This document shows positions 1-9,354 of a stretch of DNA of 64,000 nt, piece after piece. The DNA lies in the NCBI GenBank assembly GCA_945862435.1, contig CAMAXX010000013.1:1-64000 (forward strand), read 5' to 3'. The notes under the pieces were generated by a model, which was not told where the DNA came from, made no database searches, and worked only from the letters and a program-made list of their open reading frames with translations. The DNA comes from Pseudorhodobacter antarcticus (GTDB lineage: Bacteria > Pseudomonadota > Alphaproteobacteria > Rhodobacterales > Rhodobacteraceae). Made by a program: the position numbers and the translations under genes. Position 1 is the stretch's first letter. The number at the start of each line of letters is the position of its first letter.

Positions 1-80
1 TAGGCCCGTTCGCCGCGCGAGGTTTGTTCAACCACCATCGGCACGAGGGTGTTCATGTAATAGTCTGCTGGATCACGCAT
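1..80 (-). CDS. clpP: ClpP protease subunit, N-terminal fragment (runs off the window)
   Basis: Read on the minus strand, positions 80 to 1 give an open frame starting [19 protein letters not shown] and continuing TSRGERA to the window edge. The segment [17 protein letters not shown] is the hallmark N-terminus of the ClpP serine protease subunit, the proteolytic core that works with ClpX or ClpA. Only about 26 residues are visible, so the catalytic Ser-His-Asp triad is outside the window. An internal ATG (position 56, MNTLVPM) is an alternative start. I chose 80 because related alphaproteobacterial ClpP proteins have a short leader before MN-LVPMV. Confidence 0.85.
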   Translation of the reverse strand, partial: MRDPADYYMNTLVPMVVEQTSRGERA

Positions 81-171
81 CGCATCGCCTCTCTCTATGT
101 TCCCTAGCTCTATCGCCCAAGGATTAAACAAAGCTTAGTGCCCAGAGCCCGCACCTGCAAGGGCAGCCCGT

Positions 172-810
172 CTATTTTGCCCCGCCAAAAGCGCGATTGG
201 CCAGTGCCATACGCGCAAGGGCGCTGGCCAAACACAGCGCAGCAAAGGCAAAAGATAGCGCGGCAAAGCTGGCAGGCCATAGGCAGAACGCTGCAAAAAC
301 TGCAATCGTCTCGAACCCTTCGGCAAGGCCTGCGGTGAAATGAAGCGACTTATCGCCGCGCGCGCGGTCCACTTCACGCGGAGCCAGCCCGCGTTTCTCG
401 GAAAAAATCGCATAGGCTAAAAAGGTTGCGCCATTGATGTAAAAACTGGTCAGCAGTGCGGCGGCGGGCAGGGCGTTTTCGGGGCTGCGCAAGGCAAAGG
501 CCAGCGGAATGGCCCCGTAAAAGATGAAATCGCAGGTGATATCCAGATAACCGCCAAAATCGGTTTTCTGCCCCGCCCCGACATGCGCTCGCGCCACGGC
601 GCCATCCAATCCGTCTGCGATGCGGCTGGCCAAAATCAACGTCAACGCCAAGATCAAACTGCCCTGAAAGGCAATTACCATCGCCGCGCCCAGACCCAAG
701 GCCAGACCCACCAGCGTGACCGCATTGGCGCTGACACCCGCGCGGGCCAAACGCGCGCCCATGGGGGCTGTGGCCAAATCAATCGGCTTGCGCAGGCTTC
801 CGTCGAACAT
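172..810 (-). CDS. CDP-alcohol phosphatidyltransferase family membrane enzyme
   Basis: A 212-residue membrane protein. The family signature D-x2-DG-x2-AR-x(8-9)-G-x3-D-x3-D is present as DGLDGAVAR followed by GGYLDITCD; this binds the divalent metal and the CDP moiety. Such enzymes displace CMP from a CDP-alcohol with another alcohol during phospholipid synthesis. About six hydrophobic segments follow the N-terminal amphipathic stretch. The start at 810 (MFDGSLRKP) has an AGGCGG-type ribosome site just upstream; the frame stays open further upstream but that part does not look coding. The acceptor (glycerol-phosphate, inositol-phosphate or other) cannot be read from sequence. It is transcribed toward clpP. 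Confidence 0.8.
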   Translation of the reverse strand: MFDGSLRKPIDLATAPMGARLARAGVSANAVTLVGLALGLGAAMVIAFQGSLILALTLILASRIADGLDGAVARAHVGAGQKTDFGGYLDITCDFIFYGAIPLAFALRSPENALPAAALLTSFYINGATFLAYAIFSEKRGLAPREVDRARGDKSLHFTAGLAEGFETIAVFAAFCLWPASFAALSFAFAALCLASALARMALANRAFGGAK

Positions 811-986
811 TTCCGCCTCCTTTTGTCTTATCGCTGCCCAAAGCGGCGGTGCTATGCAAGGGCAAAATCCCAAAATGCGCCCCGTTCACGGCAATGTCAC
901 TGCGACCCTTTCGTATCAAGGGGTCGCAAATGGGCTGGCATCAGCCGCTGGGCACTGGCACAACAGTCGCGATTGGGGGCGCAGGA

Positions 987-1916
987 ATGACCAAAGATCG
1001 CACATTACTGGGCATTGGCCTGATGCTGGCCTTTTGCGTGCTGGCCCCGATGCTGGACGCCAGCAGCAAATTGGCAACGGCCACCATTCCCGTGGGGCAG
1101 ATTGTGGCCGCGCGTTTTGTTGTGCAAGGCGCGCTGATGATCCCCGTTGCGGTGGCGATGGGGCTAACATGGCGCGTGCCAGCCCGCGTCGGCTGGCTTT
1201 TGGCCCTGCGCGCGCTGCTTCTGATTGCCTCGACCTACAGCTTTGTCGCGGCTGTCGCGGTTATGCCGATGGCCGATGCGCTGGCCATTGCATTCCTATC
1301 TCCGCTGATATTGCTGATCTTGGGGCACTTTGTGTTTAGCAACCACGTTGGCCCGCGCCGCATTGCCGCCGCCATTGTGGGCTTTGCGGGCGCGCTGATG
1401 GTTATTCAGCCCAGCTTGCAAACCTATGGCACAGCGACCTTTTACGCCATTGCCTGCGCTTTTGCCTTTGCGTTTTACATGGCGGTCACGCAAACCATTG
1501 GCCCAATGATGCACCCTGTCACGCAGCAATTGCACACCTCATTGGCGGGGGCTGCGGTGATTGTGCCTGTGCTGTGGGCGATGGACGGCGTGGGCGGCGG
1601 CGGCATCCTTGCCAGCCTAGACCCCGTTATGCCGCAAGGCTATGCTTGGCTGTGGCTGTTTGGTGTGGGGTTTTGGGCGGCGGTTGCGCATATGTGCATG
1701 ACCTTGTCGCTGCGCTTTGCCCCTGCCAGCACGCTGGCGCCGCTGCATTATTTTGAAATGGTGATCTCGGTTGCCTTGGGCTATTTGATTTTCGGCGATT
1801 TCCCAAATCTGGTCACATGGGGCGGCATTGTGCTGATTGTGGGGGCGGGTCTGTATATCATTCAGCGCGAACGGGCGCTTGCGGCGCGCCCGCAGGGGCA
1901 ATCCCAAACCCTGTAA
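987..1916 (+). CDS. DMT-superfamily transporter with two EamA domains
   Basis: A 309-residue polytopic protein with about ten hydrophobic helices arranged as two EamA repeats, the normal size and layout for drug/metabolite transporters of the inner membrane. The start at 987 (MTKDRTLLGIG) is preceded by GCAGGA; an in-frame ATG at 849 exists but would add a 46-residue stretch without transporter character. Substrate cannot be inferred. The last 59 nt overlap the 3' end of the convergent thiN gene. Confidence 0.8.
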   Translation: MTKDRTLLGIGLMLAFCVLAPMLDASSKLATATIPVGQIVAARFVVQGALMIPVAVAMGLTWRVPARVGWLLALRALLLIASTYSFVAAVAVMPMADALAIAFLSPLILLILGHFVFSNHVGPRRIAAAIVGFAGALMVIQPSLQTYGTATFYAIACAFAFAFYMAVTQTIGPMMHPVTQQLHTSLAGAAVIVPVLWAMDGVGGGGILASLDPVMPQGYAWLWLFGVGFWAAVAHMCMTLSLRFAPASTLAPLHYFEMVISVALGYLIFGDFPNLVTWGGIVLIVGAGLYIIQRERALAARPQGQSQTL

Positions 1917-2574
1917 GGGCGGCAGGCAGGTGCGCGCGCGGCAAGATTACCAACATTTTGCGCGCTGAAAACTCAAGGCTGACTTGCCCGCCACTGGCGC
2001 TGTTGGATGTGCCGATTGCCGCATCAGGGGCAAAGTTGATCCCGTCAATTGGCCAGTCTAGCCCGCGCGAACGCCCTGTCACCGCGCCAAAAGGAAACAG
2101 CGATACCCGCGCACCGCGCGGCAACGCCAATGTCAGGCGCTGCGGGGCCAGAAAAATCACATCGCGCCCGCCCAGCAAAAACACAGGCAGATCAGGGCGG
2201 CGCAACAGGCCCGTCAACACCGCCAGCCCATGATCCATCCGCGAACCCACAAAGCCAAGTCCAATGACAAAGGGCGCATCGATGACGGCCAGGCATTTGT
2301 CAAAATCGGTGTCGTCTTGCGCGGGCACATGGATCAGTTGCGCGGCAAAGGCCGCCCGCGCCTGCGGGTTGATCGAATCCAAATCGCCAATCACCGCACG
2401 CGGGGCCGCATTCAGCGCCAAAAGCCGGTTCGCCCCGCCATCTGCCGCCACCAAATAAGGCGCCAAAGCCAGCGCGTGGGCCAAATCCCGCACGCCAAAG
2501 GCGCCCCCGCCCACCAAGGTCACCGCAGATTGGGTTTTGACTTTGCGTTGAAATAGCATAGGGTTTGCGGGCAT
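1858..2574 (-). CDS. thiN: Thiamine pyrophosphokinase
   Basis: A 238-residue protein with the thiamine pyrophosphokinase hallmarks: LVAADGGANRLL and VIGDLDSI near the N-terminus (nucleotide and metal binding), then QDDTDFDKCL and GSRMDHGLAVL. The enzyme transfers pyrophosphate from ATP to thiamine to make the cofactor ThDP in the cytosol. ATG at 2574 is used; ATG at 2559 is an alternative. No TPP riboswitch is evident upstream, as expected for a salvage gene. Its 3' end overlaps the convergent EamA transporter gene. Confidence 0.85.
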   Translation of the reverse strand: MPANPMLFQRKVKTQSAVTLVGGGAFGVRDLAHALALAPYLVAADGGANRLLALNAAPRAVIGDLDSINPQARAAFAAQLIHVPAQDDTDFDKCLAVIDAPFVIGLGFVGSRMDHGLAVLTGLLRRPDLPVFLLGGRDVIFLAPQRLTLALPRGARVSLFPFGAVTGRSRGLDWPIDGINFAPDAAIGTSNSASGGQVSLEFSARKMLVILPRAHLPAALTGFGIAPAGAPQAPVRAE

Positions 2575-2705
2575 AACTTACTCAATTGCGGCAGAACTGA
2601 TGGGCCAGTGCCACAATCTATCCTTTATATTACCACACTCTGTCCATGGAATTGCGCGCATTACCGCGCATTGCTGGGGACAAGTTTTTGTAAAGGGCGG
2701 GCCGC

Positions 2706-4553
2706 ATGACCGGTGCTAGTAAGATTTTAACTGTTTCTTATGGAACTTTCTCCTGCACGTTGGAGGGGTTTGAAGACCCATTCAGCACGATGAAGGTGAT
2801 TGCCGAATATTTCCGCGATCTGGCCGCTGACGACCGCTTTTTCGGGGCAGAACCGCCCACGCCCGACGCAGATATGCTGCACCGTATCGCCGAAGGGGCA
2901 AGCCAGCGGCGCGTTCAGGCACAGATGCAAGAAAACGGCGTTGTGCTGCGCCAAGGTGATGCCATTACGGCGCAGCAATCTGCACCCCCTGCGGCGCCCG
3001 CGCCCGCATTGCTTGATAAAAATGCCGCGAAACTTGAGGCCGATGAAGCCGCTGCGCGCCTTATTCGTTTGCGCGCCGAGATTGATGAAAAATCCAAATA
3101 TATCGAAGCGCTAGAGGCCCGAACCGCTGCCGACGTATCAGCTACCCCAATCACGACTCCAGCCGCGGCTTCAGGTGCGTCTGCGGCCGCAGCCCCTACG
3201 CCAGCCCCGACGCCAGCCCTTGCGGCCATCCCTTCCGCAACGACAGCGGCAAGCGCCGCGATTGAAACCCTGCTGGGCCAATCTAAAGACAGCTATACTG
3301 AAGATTCAGACAGCGCCGACTCCGCGCCACCAAAAGATTTGGGCGCACTCGCGGGCGAGCCGGTGACATCCACGCCACGCCACCCCACGGACGAAACGAT
3401 CACTCAACGCCGCGTGATAAGACCCGATCCGAACGCCCCCGCGCAAACCATTCGCGGCGGACACGCGGCTGAGACGCTGATCCTAGAAGCGCAGCCAGCC
3501 CTATTGCCATTAGAACAATCAGCGCCAGCGCCAACACAGGCATTTGCCGCAGATCCAAACCCAGGCGCACCCAAATACCGCGTCGAAGTGGTGCGCGGCG
3601 GACAAGACGGCAAGGTCGAGATAGCCGAACCACCAGCGCAATTGGCACGGCACAACCTTCAAACGCCGCGCCCCCGCGTGATACGCATTCGCCGCGTGGC
3701 ACAAACGGGTGGCATCACAAACGCGTGGCTGGCCGAAACGCAGGCCCAGCGTGCCCGCCTTAGCCACTCACAAGAGGGCGCACGAGAGGCCGCACTGGCG
3801 GCTGAACTGGCCGCCTTGGAAGCGCCAGCGCCACTTTTGCTGCACCCCGCTGCCCCGCGCGCCAAGATCAACCCAACCGAGGCCACGCTGGATAAATTGA
3901 TAGCGCGTGCTAACAACGATTTGGCCGATGATGATTTGCGCCGCCGCCAAGCCGCGCTTGCACATATGAAAGCCGCCGCTGCCGCCACCAAAGCAGATCG
4001 CGATTTGGGCGCAGATGCGACCAGTGAAGACGCGGTGCTGGACACCTATCGCCATACCCTAGATCAAGTCGCCCCCGATGGCGGCCCACGCAGCGCGACC
4101 TTGGTTTTGGTCTCTGAACAGCGGATTGGCCGCAACGAGGCCAAGCGCAGTGATGCGCCTTTAAGACTGGCCCCCGCCATCATCCCTGCGGAAAACATCT
4201 TTCGCGCAAACGATGACGAAGACGATGCCAGCGGGCCGCAAAGCAATATTTTCTCGGGCATGGAAACCTTTGAAGATTTTGCAGATCGCTTGGGCGCATC
4301 AGAACAGATCGAACTTATGGAAGCCTCGGCCATTTACGTCGCCCATATTGAAAAGCAGCCGCTGTTTCGCCGCCGCCAACTGATCCGCCATATGTCCAGC
4401 CTGCCCGACGCCCTGCCCATGACGCGCGAAGCATCCGTGCAGATTTTCAATCAGCTTTTGGGCATGGGACGTTTTGCCGAAATGGAGCCGGGTCTGTTTG
4501 CCGTAACAGACCGCTCGCCCCTGCTGGCCGAAGCGCTGCGTGAGGCGATTTAA
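2706..4553 (+). CDS. Conserved alphaproteobacterial protein of unknown function, with a long disordered middle
   Basis: A 615-residue protein with no enzyme motif I recognise. The N-terminus (about residues 5-60: ILTVSYGTFSCTLEGFEDPF, then TMKVIAEYFRDLAADDRFFGAE) is compact and strongly resembles proteins I associate with many Rhodobacterales. Residues about 100-400 are Ala/Pro/Thr-rich and low complexity, so probably disordered. The last ~110 residues (from NIFSGMETFEDFADRLGASE) again look folded and helical. The gene stands alone, diverges from thiN across a 131-bp gap and ends at a good intrinsic terminator. It is cytosolic: no signal peptide or membrane helix is seen. Confidence 0.7.
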   Translation: MTGASKILTVSYGTFSCTLEGFEDPFSTMKVIAEYFRDLAADDRFFGAEPPTPDADMLHRIAEGASQRRVQAQMQENGVVLRQGDAITAQQSAPPAAPAPALLDKNAAKLEADEAAARLIRLRAEIDEKSKYIEALEARTAADVSATPITTPAAASGASAAAAPTPAPTPALAAIPSATTAASAAIETLLGQSKDSYTEDSDSADSAPPKDLGALAGEPVTSTPRHPTDETITQRRVIRPDPNAPAQTIRGGHAAETLILEAQPALLPLEQSAPAPTQAFAADPNPGAPKYRVEVVRGGQDGKVEIAEPPAQLARHNLQTPRPRVIRIRRVAQTGGITNAWLAETQAQRARLSHSQEGAREAALAAELAALEAPAPLLLHPAAPRAKINPTEATLDKLIARANNDLADDDLRRRQAALAHMKAAAAATKADRDLGADATSEDAVLDTYRHTLDQVAPDGGPRSATLVLVSEQRIGRNEAKRSDAPLRLAPAIIPAENIFRANDDEDDASGPQSNIFSGMETFEDFADRLGASEQIELMEASAIYVAHIEKQPLFRRRQLIRHMSSLPDALPMTREASVQIFNQLLGMGRFAEMEPGLFAVTDRSPLLAEALREAI

Positions 4554-4567
4554 AACTTTGACTTAAT

Positions 4568-4600
4568 GAAAAAAACGCGCGGGGTTCAGCGCGATTTTTT
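4568..4600. terminator. Intrinsic terminator after the 2706-4553 gene
   Basis: A GC stem CGCGC/GCGCG with loop GGGGTTCA is flanked by A-run and T-run arms (AAAAAA before, ATTTTTT after). It can act in both directions and serves the convergent DUF2842-purA pair as well. Confidence 0.75.
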
Positions 4601-4857
4601 CATGTCTCGTCAGAGGCACGGGCCGCTTCTGGGTCTGGCTGACCCACACCCAAAAACACCCGTTTCAGCGGGAAAATCCATGCTATGCCCAAAAATAAAT
4701 AGGCCACCACTTCGGCCCAAAATGGCAATCTGTCTATAGACGCCATCAGGTTTAGCACGATCACTATATAAGCAGGCATTCCGACCAGCAGCGCAAACAG
4801 CGCCCAGCGCTTGCGCGCCTTGTAGGACATTTGTTTCGCGCTTGGATCGGTCTGCAT
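4600..4857 (-). CDS. DUF2842 small membrane protein
   Basis: An 85-residue protein beginning MQTDPSAKQMSYKARKRWAL, with two hydrophobic helices (about residues 17-38 and 47-66) and the motif FLGVGQPDP near the end. This matches DUF2842, a small inner-membrane family of Alphaproteobacteria with no known function. It starts 6 bp after the purA stop codon on the same strand, so it is probably co-transcribed with purA. A frame shifted by one nucleotide over the same DNA lacks the family pattern. Confidence 0.8.
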   Translation of the reverse strand: MQTDPSAKQMSYKARKRWALFALLVGMPAYIVIVLNLMASIDRLPFWAEVVAYLFLGIAWIFPLKRVFLGVGQPDPEAARASDET

Positions 4858-4863
4858 CGTCTC

Positions 4864-6165
4864 TCACCCCACAAATGGATCGGTCACAAGGATGGTATCC
4901 TCGCGTTCTGGCGAAGTGGAAAGTAGCGCGACAGGGCAGCCAATCAACTCTTCCACGCGGCGCACGTATTTAATCGCAGCGGCAGGCAAATCGGCCCAAC
5001 TGCGCGCGCCTTGGGTGGTCTCGCTCCAGCCTTCGATTTCCTCGTAAATCGGGGTGCAGCGGGCCTGCTGATCGGCGGCAGTGGGCAGGTAATCCAGCCG
5101 CTTGCCATCCAGATCATAGGCCACGCAAATCTTGAGCGTATCGAACCCGTCCAAAACGTCCAGCTTGGTCAGGGCAATGCCCGTCACCCCAGATGTGATA
5201 CAAGTCTGGCGCACCAACACGGCATCAAACCAGCCGCAGCGGCGCTTGCGCCCCGTCACTGTGCCAAATTCATGCCCGCGCTGGCCCAAACGCTCGCCCA
5301 CGTCGTCTTTCAGTTCGGCAGGAAACGGGCCCTCGCCCACGCGGGTGGTGTAAGCCTTAACAATGCCCAGCACAAAATCAATCGCACCCGGCCCCATGCC
5401 CGTGCCCGTGGCCGCCTGCCCCGCAATCACGTTGGAAGATGTGACAAAAGGATAAGTGCCAAAATCGATGTCCAAAAGCGCGCCTTGTGCGCCTTCGAAC
5501 AAAATGCGTTTGCCCGCAAGACGCGCCTCATGCAGCACTTTCCAAACAGGCTTGGCATAGGGCAGCACTTGGGGGGCAATCTCGCGCAGTTTTGCCAGCA
5601 ATTCATCGCGGTTCACAGGGTCAATCCCCAGACCCGCGCGCAAGGCATTGTGATGCCCGATCAGGCGGTCAATGCGGGCGATTAGGGTTGTCTCATCGCC
5701 CAAATCGGCCACGCGAATGGCGCGGCGGCCTACTTTGTCTTCATAGGCAGGGCCAATGCCGCGCCCCGTCGTGCCAATTTTGGCCACACCCGATTGGCTG
5801 CCCATATCTTCGCGCGCGCGGTCAAGCTCGCCGTGCAGCGGCAGGATAAGGGGCGCGTTTTCGGCGATCATCAGATTATCTGTAGTAATTTCAACACCCT
5901 GCCCGCGCAGCTTGTCAATTTCCATCACCAAATGCCAAGGGTCTAGCACCACACCATTACCAATGACCGAAAGCTTGCCGCCCCGCACAATACCCGAAGG
6001 CAGCAGCGACAGCTTATAAACCTTGCCATCAATCACAAGGGTATGACCCGCGTTATGCCCGCCTTGAAAGCGCGCAATCACATCGGCGCGCTGCGACAGC
6101 CAATCGACAATCTTTCCCTTGCCCTCGTCGCCCCACTGAGCGCCGACAACGACAACGTTCGCCAT
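4864..6165 (-). CDS. purA: Adenylosuccinate synthase
   Basis: A 433-residue protein beginning [20 protein letters not shown], which carries the GTP-binding GDEGKGK loop and the catalytic Asp of this family. Other hallmarks are QGGHNAGHT and [13 protein letters not shown]. It joins IMP and aspartate with GTP to form adenylosuccinate, the first committed step to AMP. ATG at 6165 is chosen because the motif starts immediately after it; upstream in-frame sequence is not conserved-looking. Full length for the family, with the DUF2842 gene directly downstream. Confidence 0.96.
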   Translation of the reverse strand: MANVVVVGAQWGDEGKGKIVDWLSQRADVIARFQGGHNAGHTLVIDGKVYKLSLLPSGIVRGGKLSVIGNGVVLDPWHLVMEIDKLRGQGVEITTDNLMIAENAPLILPLHGELDRAREDMGSQSGVAKIGTTGRGIGPAYEDKVGRRAIRVADLGDETTLIARIDRLIGHHNALRAGLGIDPVNRDELLAKLREIAPQVLPYAKPVWKVLHEARLAGKRILFEGAQGALLDIDFGTYPFVTSSNVIAGQAATGTGMGPGAIDFVLGIVKAYTTRVGEGPFPAELKDDVGERLGQRGHEFGTVTGRKRRCGWFDAVLVRQTCITSGVTGIALTKLDVLDGFDTLKICVAYDLDGKRLDYLPTAADQQARCTPIYEEIEGWSETTQGARSWADLPAAAIKYVRRVEELIGCPVALLSTSPEREDTILVTDPFVG

Positions 6166-6286
6166 GGTGTATCCTATCATTTGGAAGAAACCGCCTGATC
6201 TATAGCGAGGGCGGTTGCCAAGGGAAAGCGCAAAACACTGGACAGGCAAACGGGAGGGGGGCATCTTGGTGCAAACAGGGGGCGCT

Positions 6287-6670
6287 ATGTTTCTTTACAT
6301 CACCATAGGCTGCAACGATTTGACCCGCGCCAAGGGGTTTTATGACGCGGCCCTGCCGCCGCTGGGCTATGTTTTGCGCGGACAGGACGATACCGAAATT
6401 GGCTATGGCCCCGCAGACGCCCCGCGCACGCCGTTTTGGGTAACCCTGCCTTTTGATGGCAAACCCGCCACCATTGGCAACGGATCCATGCCCGCCTTTG
6501 ACGCCCCCACCCGCGCGGCGGTGGATGCATTCTATAATGCGGCGCTGGCCAGTGGCGGCAGCGATGAAGGCGCACCTGGCCTGCGCTATCGCCCTAATTT
6601 CTATGCGGCTTATATCCGCGACCCTGATGGCAACAAACTGTCTGCGGTGTGCGAGAGGGAAGAAGACTAG
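6287..6670 (+). CDS. VOC-family (glyoxalase-like) protein
   Basis: A 127-residue single-domain vicinal-oxygen-chelate protein: [20 protein letters not shown] at the start and [15 protein letters not shown] at the end, the usual beginning and end of the paired beta-alpha-beta-beta-beta modules. Members bind a metal and include glyoxalases, dioxygenases and resistance proteins; the substrate here is unknown. The start at 6287 fits the family; an upstream in-frame start at 6215 would add a leader lacking VOC similarity. It diverges from purA. Confidence 0.75.
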   Translation: MFLYITIGCNDLTRAKGFYDAALPPLGYVLRGQDDTEIGYGPADAPRTPFWVTLPFDGKPATIGNGSMPAFDAPTRAAVDAFYNAALASGGSDEGAPGLRYRPNFYAAYIRDPDGNKLSAVCEREED

Positions 6671-6735
6671 CAACGCACTTGCACCTTTGCCCGCCCTCGC
6701 CTAAGTAGGCGCAAGATTGAAAAAAGGCCGCCCCG

Positions 6736-7110
6736 ATGGAAAACGTCATCTTGACCATTCACCTGATCCTTGCGCTGTTGCTGATTGGCATTGTGCTGTT
6801 GCAAAGGTCGGAAGGCGGCGGTTTGGGCATGGGCGGCGGCGGCGGCGCAGTTTCCTCGCGCGCGGCGGCGACCGCTTTGGGCAAAATCACTTGGGGCCTT
6901 GCCATTGGCTTTATTATGACTTCGATCACGCTAACGATCTTGGCTGCGGCAGATGCTGGCAGCGCTTCGGTGATCGACCAACTTGGCGGAACGGTGCCCG
7001 CAGAAAAGCCCGCCCTACCTACGCTTGACGGCGATTTGCTGCCCCCCACCGCATCCGACGCACCAGCTACGCCGCCTGCAGCCCCCGCAGCGCCGCCCGC
7101 CAGCAACTAA
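6736..7110 (+). CDS. secG: Preprotein translocase subunit SecG
   Basis: A 124-residue protein starting MENVILTIHLILALLLIGIV, followed by LLQRSEGGGLGMGGGGG: the first transmembrane helix and the Gly-rich loop typical of SecG. A second helix lies at about residues 55-72. SecG assists SecA-driven protein export through SecYE. The C-terminal ~40 residues are rich in Ala and Pro (PPTASDAPATPPAAPAAPP), an extension seen in alphaproteobacterial SecG. A strong terminator follows and pyrG lies 200 bp downstream. Confidence 0.93.
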   Translation: MENVILTIHLILALLLIGIVLLQRSEGGGLGMGGGGGAVSSRAAATALGKITWGLAIGFIMTSITLTILAAADAGSASVIDQLGGTVPAEKPALPTLDGDLLPPTASDAPATPPAAPAAPPASN

Positions 7111-7130
7111 GGCAGGGTCTGTCATTGCAT

Positions 7131-7160
7131 CCGCGCCCCACTTGGGCGCGGTTTGTTTTT
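7131..7160 (+). terminator. Intrinsic terminator after secG
   Basis: A perfect 8-bp stem CCGCGCCC/GGGCGCGG with loop ACTT is followed by TTTGTTTTT, a textbook rho-independent terminator. Confidence 0.88.
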
Positions 7161-7309
7161 GCCCCTATCCCTTGCGGCAAGAAAACTTTCTTCATCATCA
7201 TCTAGCGTTGCGGTTGCGAAGCGCCCGATCTTGGGTTACTTGTTAAACCCCGTGATACAGCGATTCTTTGATACGCGAATCGCATGGTTTTTGGCACGGG
7301 GGTCTCCAC

Positions 7310-8953
7310 ATGGCGCGGTATATTTTCATCACAGGCGGTGTGGTGTCCTCCCTTGGCAAGGGGCTGGCCTCGGCAGCTTTGGGCGCTTTGCTACAGGCGC
7401 GCGGCTATACCGTGCGCCTGCGCAAGCTTGACCCCTATCTCAACGTTGACCCCGGCACGATGTCGCCGTTTGAACATGGCGAGGTTTTCGTCACCGACGA
7501 TGGCGCAGAAACCGATCTGGATTTGGGCCATTACGAGCGTTTCACGGGCGTCTCCGCCCGCCAGACCGACAGCATCTCATCAGGCCGCATCTACTCTAAT
7601 GTTTTGGAAAAGGAACGGCGCGGCGATTACCTTGGCAAAACCATCCAAGTTATTCCGCATGTCACCAATGAAATCAAAGACTTCCTGCGTATTGGCGAGG
7701 CAGAAGTTGATTTTATGCTGTGCGAAATTGGCGGCACGGTGGGCGATATCGAAGGTCTGCCGTTTTTCGAATCCATCCGCCAATTCACCCACGAACGCCC
7801 GCGCGGCCAATGTATTTTGATGCATTTGACGCTGCTGCCCTATCTGGCCGCCAGTGGCGAGTTAAAAACCAAACCCACGCAGCACAGCGTCAAAGAATTG
7901 CAATCCATCGGCCTTGCCCCCGACGTTTTGGTCTGCCGCAGCGAGCACCCTATCCCTGACCGCGAGCTGGAAAAAATCGCGCTGTTTTGCAACGTGCGCA
8001 AAGACCATGTCATCCCCGCCTATGATCTGAAAACCATCTACGAGGCGCCCTTGGCCTATCACCGTGCGGGGCTGGATCAGGCCGTGCTGGACGCCTTTGG
8101 CATATCCCCCGCGCCCAAGCCAAACCTGTCGCGCTGGGAAGATGTGATGGACAGGCTGACAAACGCCGAGGGCGAGGTGCGCGTGGCCATTGTCGGCAAA
8201 TACACCCAGCTAGAGGACGCCTATAAATCGATAGCCGAGGCGCTGACCCACGGCGGCATGGCCAACCGCACCCGCGTAAAAGCCGAATGGATTGATGCCG
8301 AGATTTTTGAACGCGAAGACCCCGCACCATATTTGGAAAACTTTGACGCCATTCTGGTTCCCGGCGGCTTTGGCGAACGCGGCACTGAAGGCAAAATCAA
8401 AGCCGCCCAGTTCGCGCGCGAGAAAAAGGTGCCCTATCTGGGCATCTGTCTGGGGATGCAAATGGCGGTCATCGAATCTGCCCGCAATCTGGCAGGTGTC
8501 GCCAATGCAGGGTCAGAAGAATTTGATGTCGAGGCAGGCGCAAAACGTTTCACCCCCGTGGTGTATCATCTGAAAGAATGGGTGCAGGGCAACCACGTTG
8601 TCGCCCGCAAACTTGGGGACGATAAAGGCGGCACGATGCGGCTTGGGGCGTATTCGGCCACACTAACCGCAGGCTCGCGCGTCGCACAAATTTACGGCAG
8701 CACCGCGATTGAGGAACGCCACCGCCACCGCTACGAAGTGGATATGCGGTATAAAGACCGTCTCGAGGCGTGCGGGCTGATGTTCTCTGGCCTGTCCCCA
8801 GACGGCAAGCTGCCCGAGATTGTCGAGGTGAAAGACCACCCGTGGTTTATTGGCGTGCAGTTTCATCCAGAACTGAAAAGCAAACCATTTGCGCCCCATC
8901 CGCTGTTCGCCGATTTTGTGAGGGCAGCGGTGGAGGGGGCTAGGTTGGTTTAA
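7310..8953 (+). CDS. pyrG: CTP synthase
   Basis: A 547-residue protein starting [20 protein letters not shown], the synthetase-domain signature, with [19 protein letters not shown] following. The C-terminal glutaminase domain has the nucleophile in GICLGMQ and the His-Glu pair in VQFHPE. It converts UTP to CTP with ATP and glutamine. The ATG at 7310 places the signature at residue 2; the 14 upstream in-frame codons are not conserved-looking. Length is normal for the family. Confidence 0.97.
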   Translation: MARYIFITGGVVSSLGKGLASAALGALLQARGYTVRLRKLDPYLNVDPGTMSPFEHGEVFVTDDGAETDLDLGHYERFTGVSARQTDSISSGRIYSNVLEKERRGDYLGKTIQVIPHVTNEIKDFLRIGEAEVDFMLCEIGGTVGDIEGLPFFESIRQFTHERPRGQCILMHLTLLPYLAASGELKTKPTQHSVKELQSIGLAPDVLVCRSEHPIPDRELEKIALFCNVRKDHVIPAYDLKTIYEAPLAYHRAGLDQAVLDAFGISPAPKPNLSRWEDVMDRLTNAEGEVRVAIVGKYTQLEDAYKSIAEALTHGGMANRTRVKAEWIDAEIFEREDPAPYLENFDAILVPGGFGERGTEGKIKAAQFAREKKVPYLGICLGMQMAVIESARNLAGVANAGSEEFDVEAGAKRFTPVVYHLKEWVQGNHVVARKLGDDKGGTMRLGAYSATLTAGSRVAQIYGSTAIEERHRHRYEVDMRYKDRLEACGLMFSGLSPDGKLPEIVEVKDHPWFIGVQFHPELKSKPFAPHPLFADFVRAAVEGARLV

Positions 8954-9047
8954 GGGGCGTGAAATGCAAGAGCGAGTGACAAGATTTCCAGATGTGGAGG
9001 TTCTATTGCAACTTGAGCCGCATGAACTTGGGTTGCAGCGAGCTTAG

Positions 9048-9067
9048 GGTGCGTGCTCGCACGCACC
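9048..9067. repeat. Perfect 9-bp inverted repeat (REP-like)
   Basis: GGTGCGTGC followed by TC and then GCACGCACC. The arms are fully complementary. No T-run follows, so it is more likely a dispersed palindromic element than a terminator. I associate similar GTGCGTG palindromes with intergenic DNA of this bacterial group, but that is recollection and not tested. Confidence 0.6.
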
Positions 9068-9218
9068 ACACCTCTGCCGATCATGCAACCATTTCACTCT
9101 TTCATTCCCACCGACCACCACAGGGCCGCGCCCTCCCTCGGGCGGGCGCTCTAACGCCAGTTCTAGGCGCTTTATGGTTCCGCTTCTTCCCCCAAATTTC
9201 TGCTGGAAACCGTTGCAA

Positions 9219-9249
9219 CGCGCCCTCCCTGGGGGGGAGGGAAGGCGCG
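9219..9249. repeat. Long imperfect hairpin, CGCGCC-CTCCCT arms
   Basis: Left arm CGCGCCCTCCCT pairs with right arm AGGGAAGGCGCG with one mismatch across a G-run loop. A half-copy of the left arm occurs about 90 bp upstream (near 9124-9135). No function is evident. Confidence 0.5.
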
Positions 9250-9354
9250 GGCCGGCGGCGCTGCGCGCCTTGATTGCGGGGCAATCTGCTAAATTCTGCC
9301 AAATGTTCAATGGCTACTCTTGCCCACCCCAACCAGCCCTACTAAAGCTAAACC

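Larger units (their letters stand above)
8954..9354. other. Gene-free stretch holding two hairpins
   Basis: No convincing coding frame is found in these 401 bp between pyrG and rlmJ. Two strong inverted repeats, listed separately, are the only structure I see. The second half is rich in short C/G runs and near-repeats of CGCGCCCTCCCT. Confidence 0.6.

Noticed and set aside
2575-2705. Possible TPP riboswitch upstream of thiN
   Set aside because: No conserved THI-box core (CUGAGA ... ACCUGAU) is found; only a short GCGC hairpin is present.
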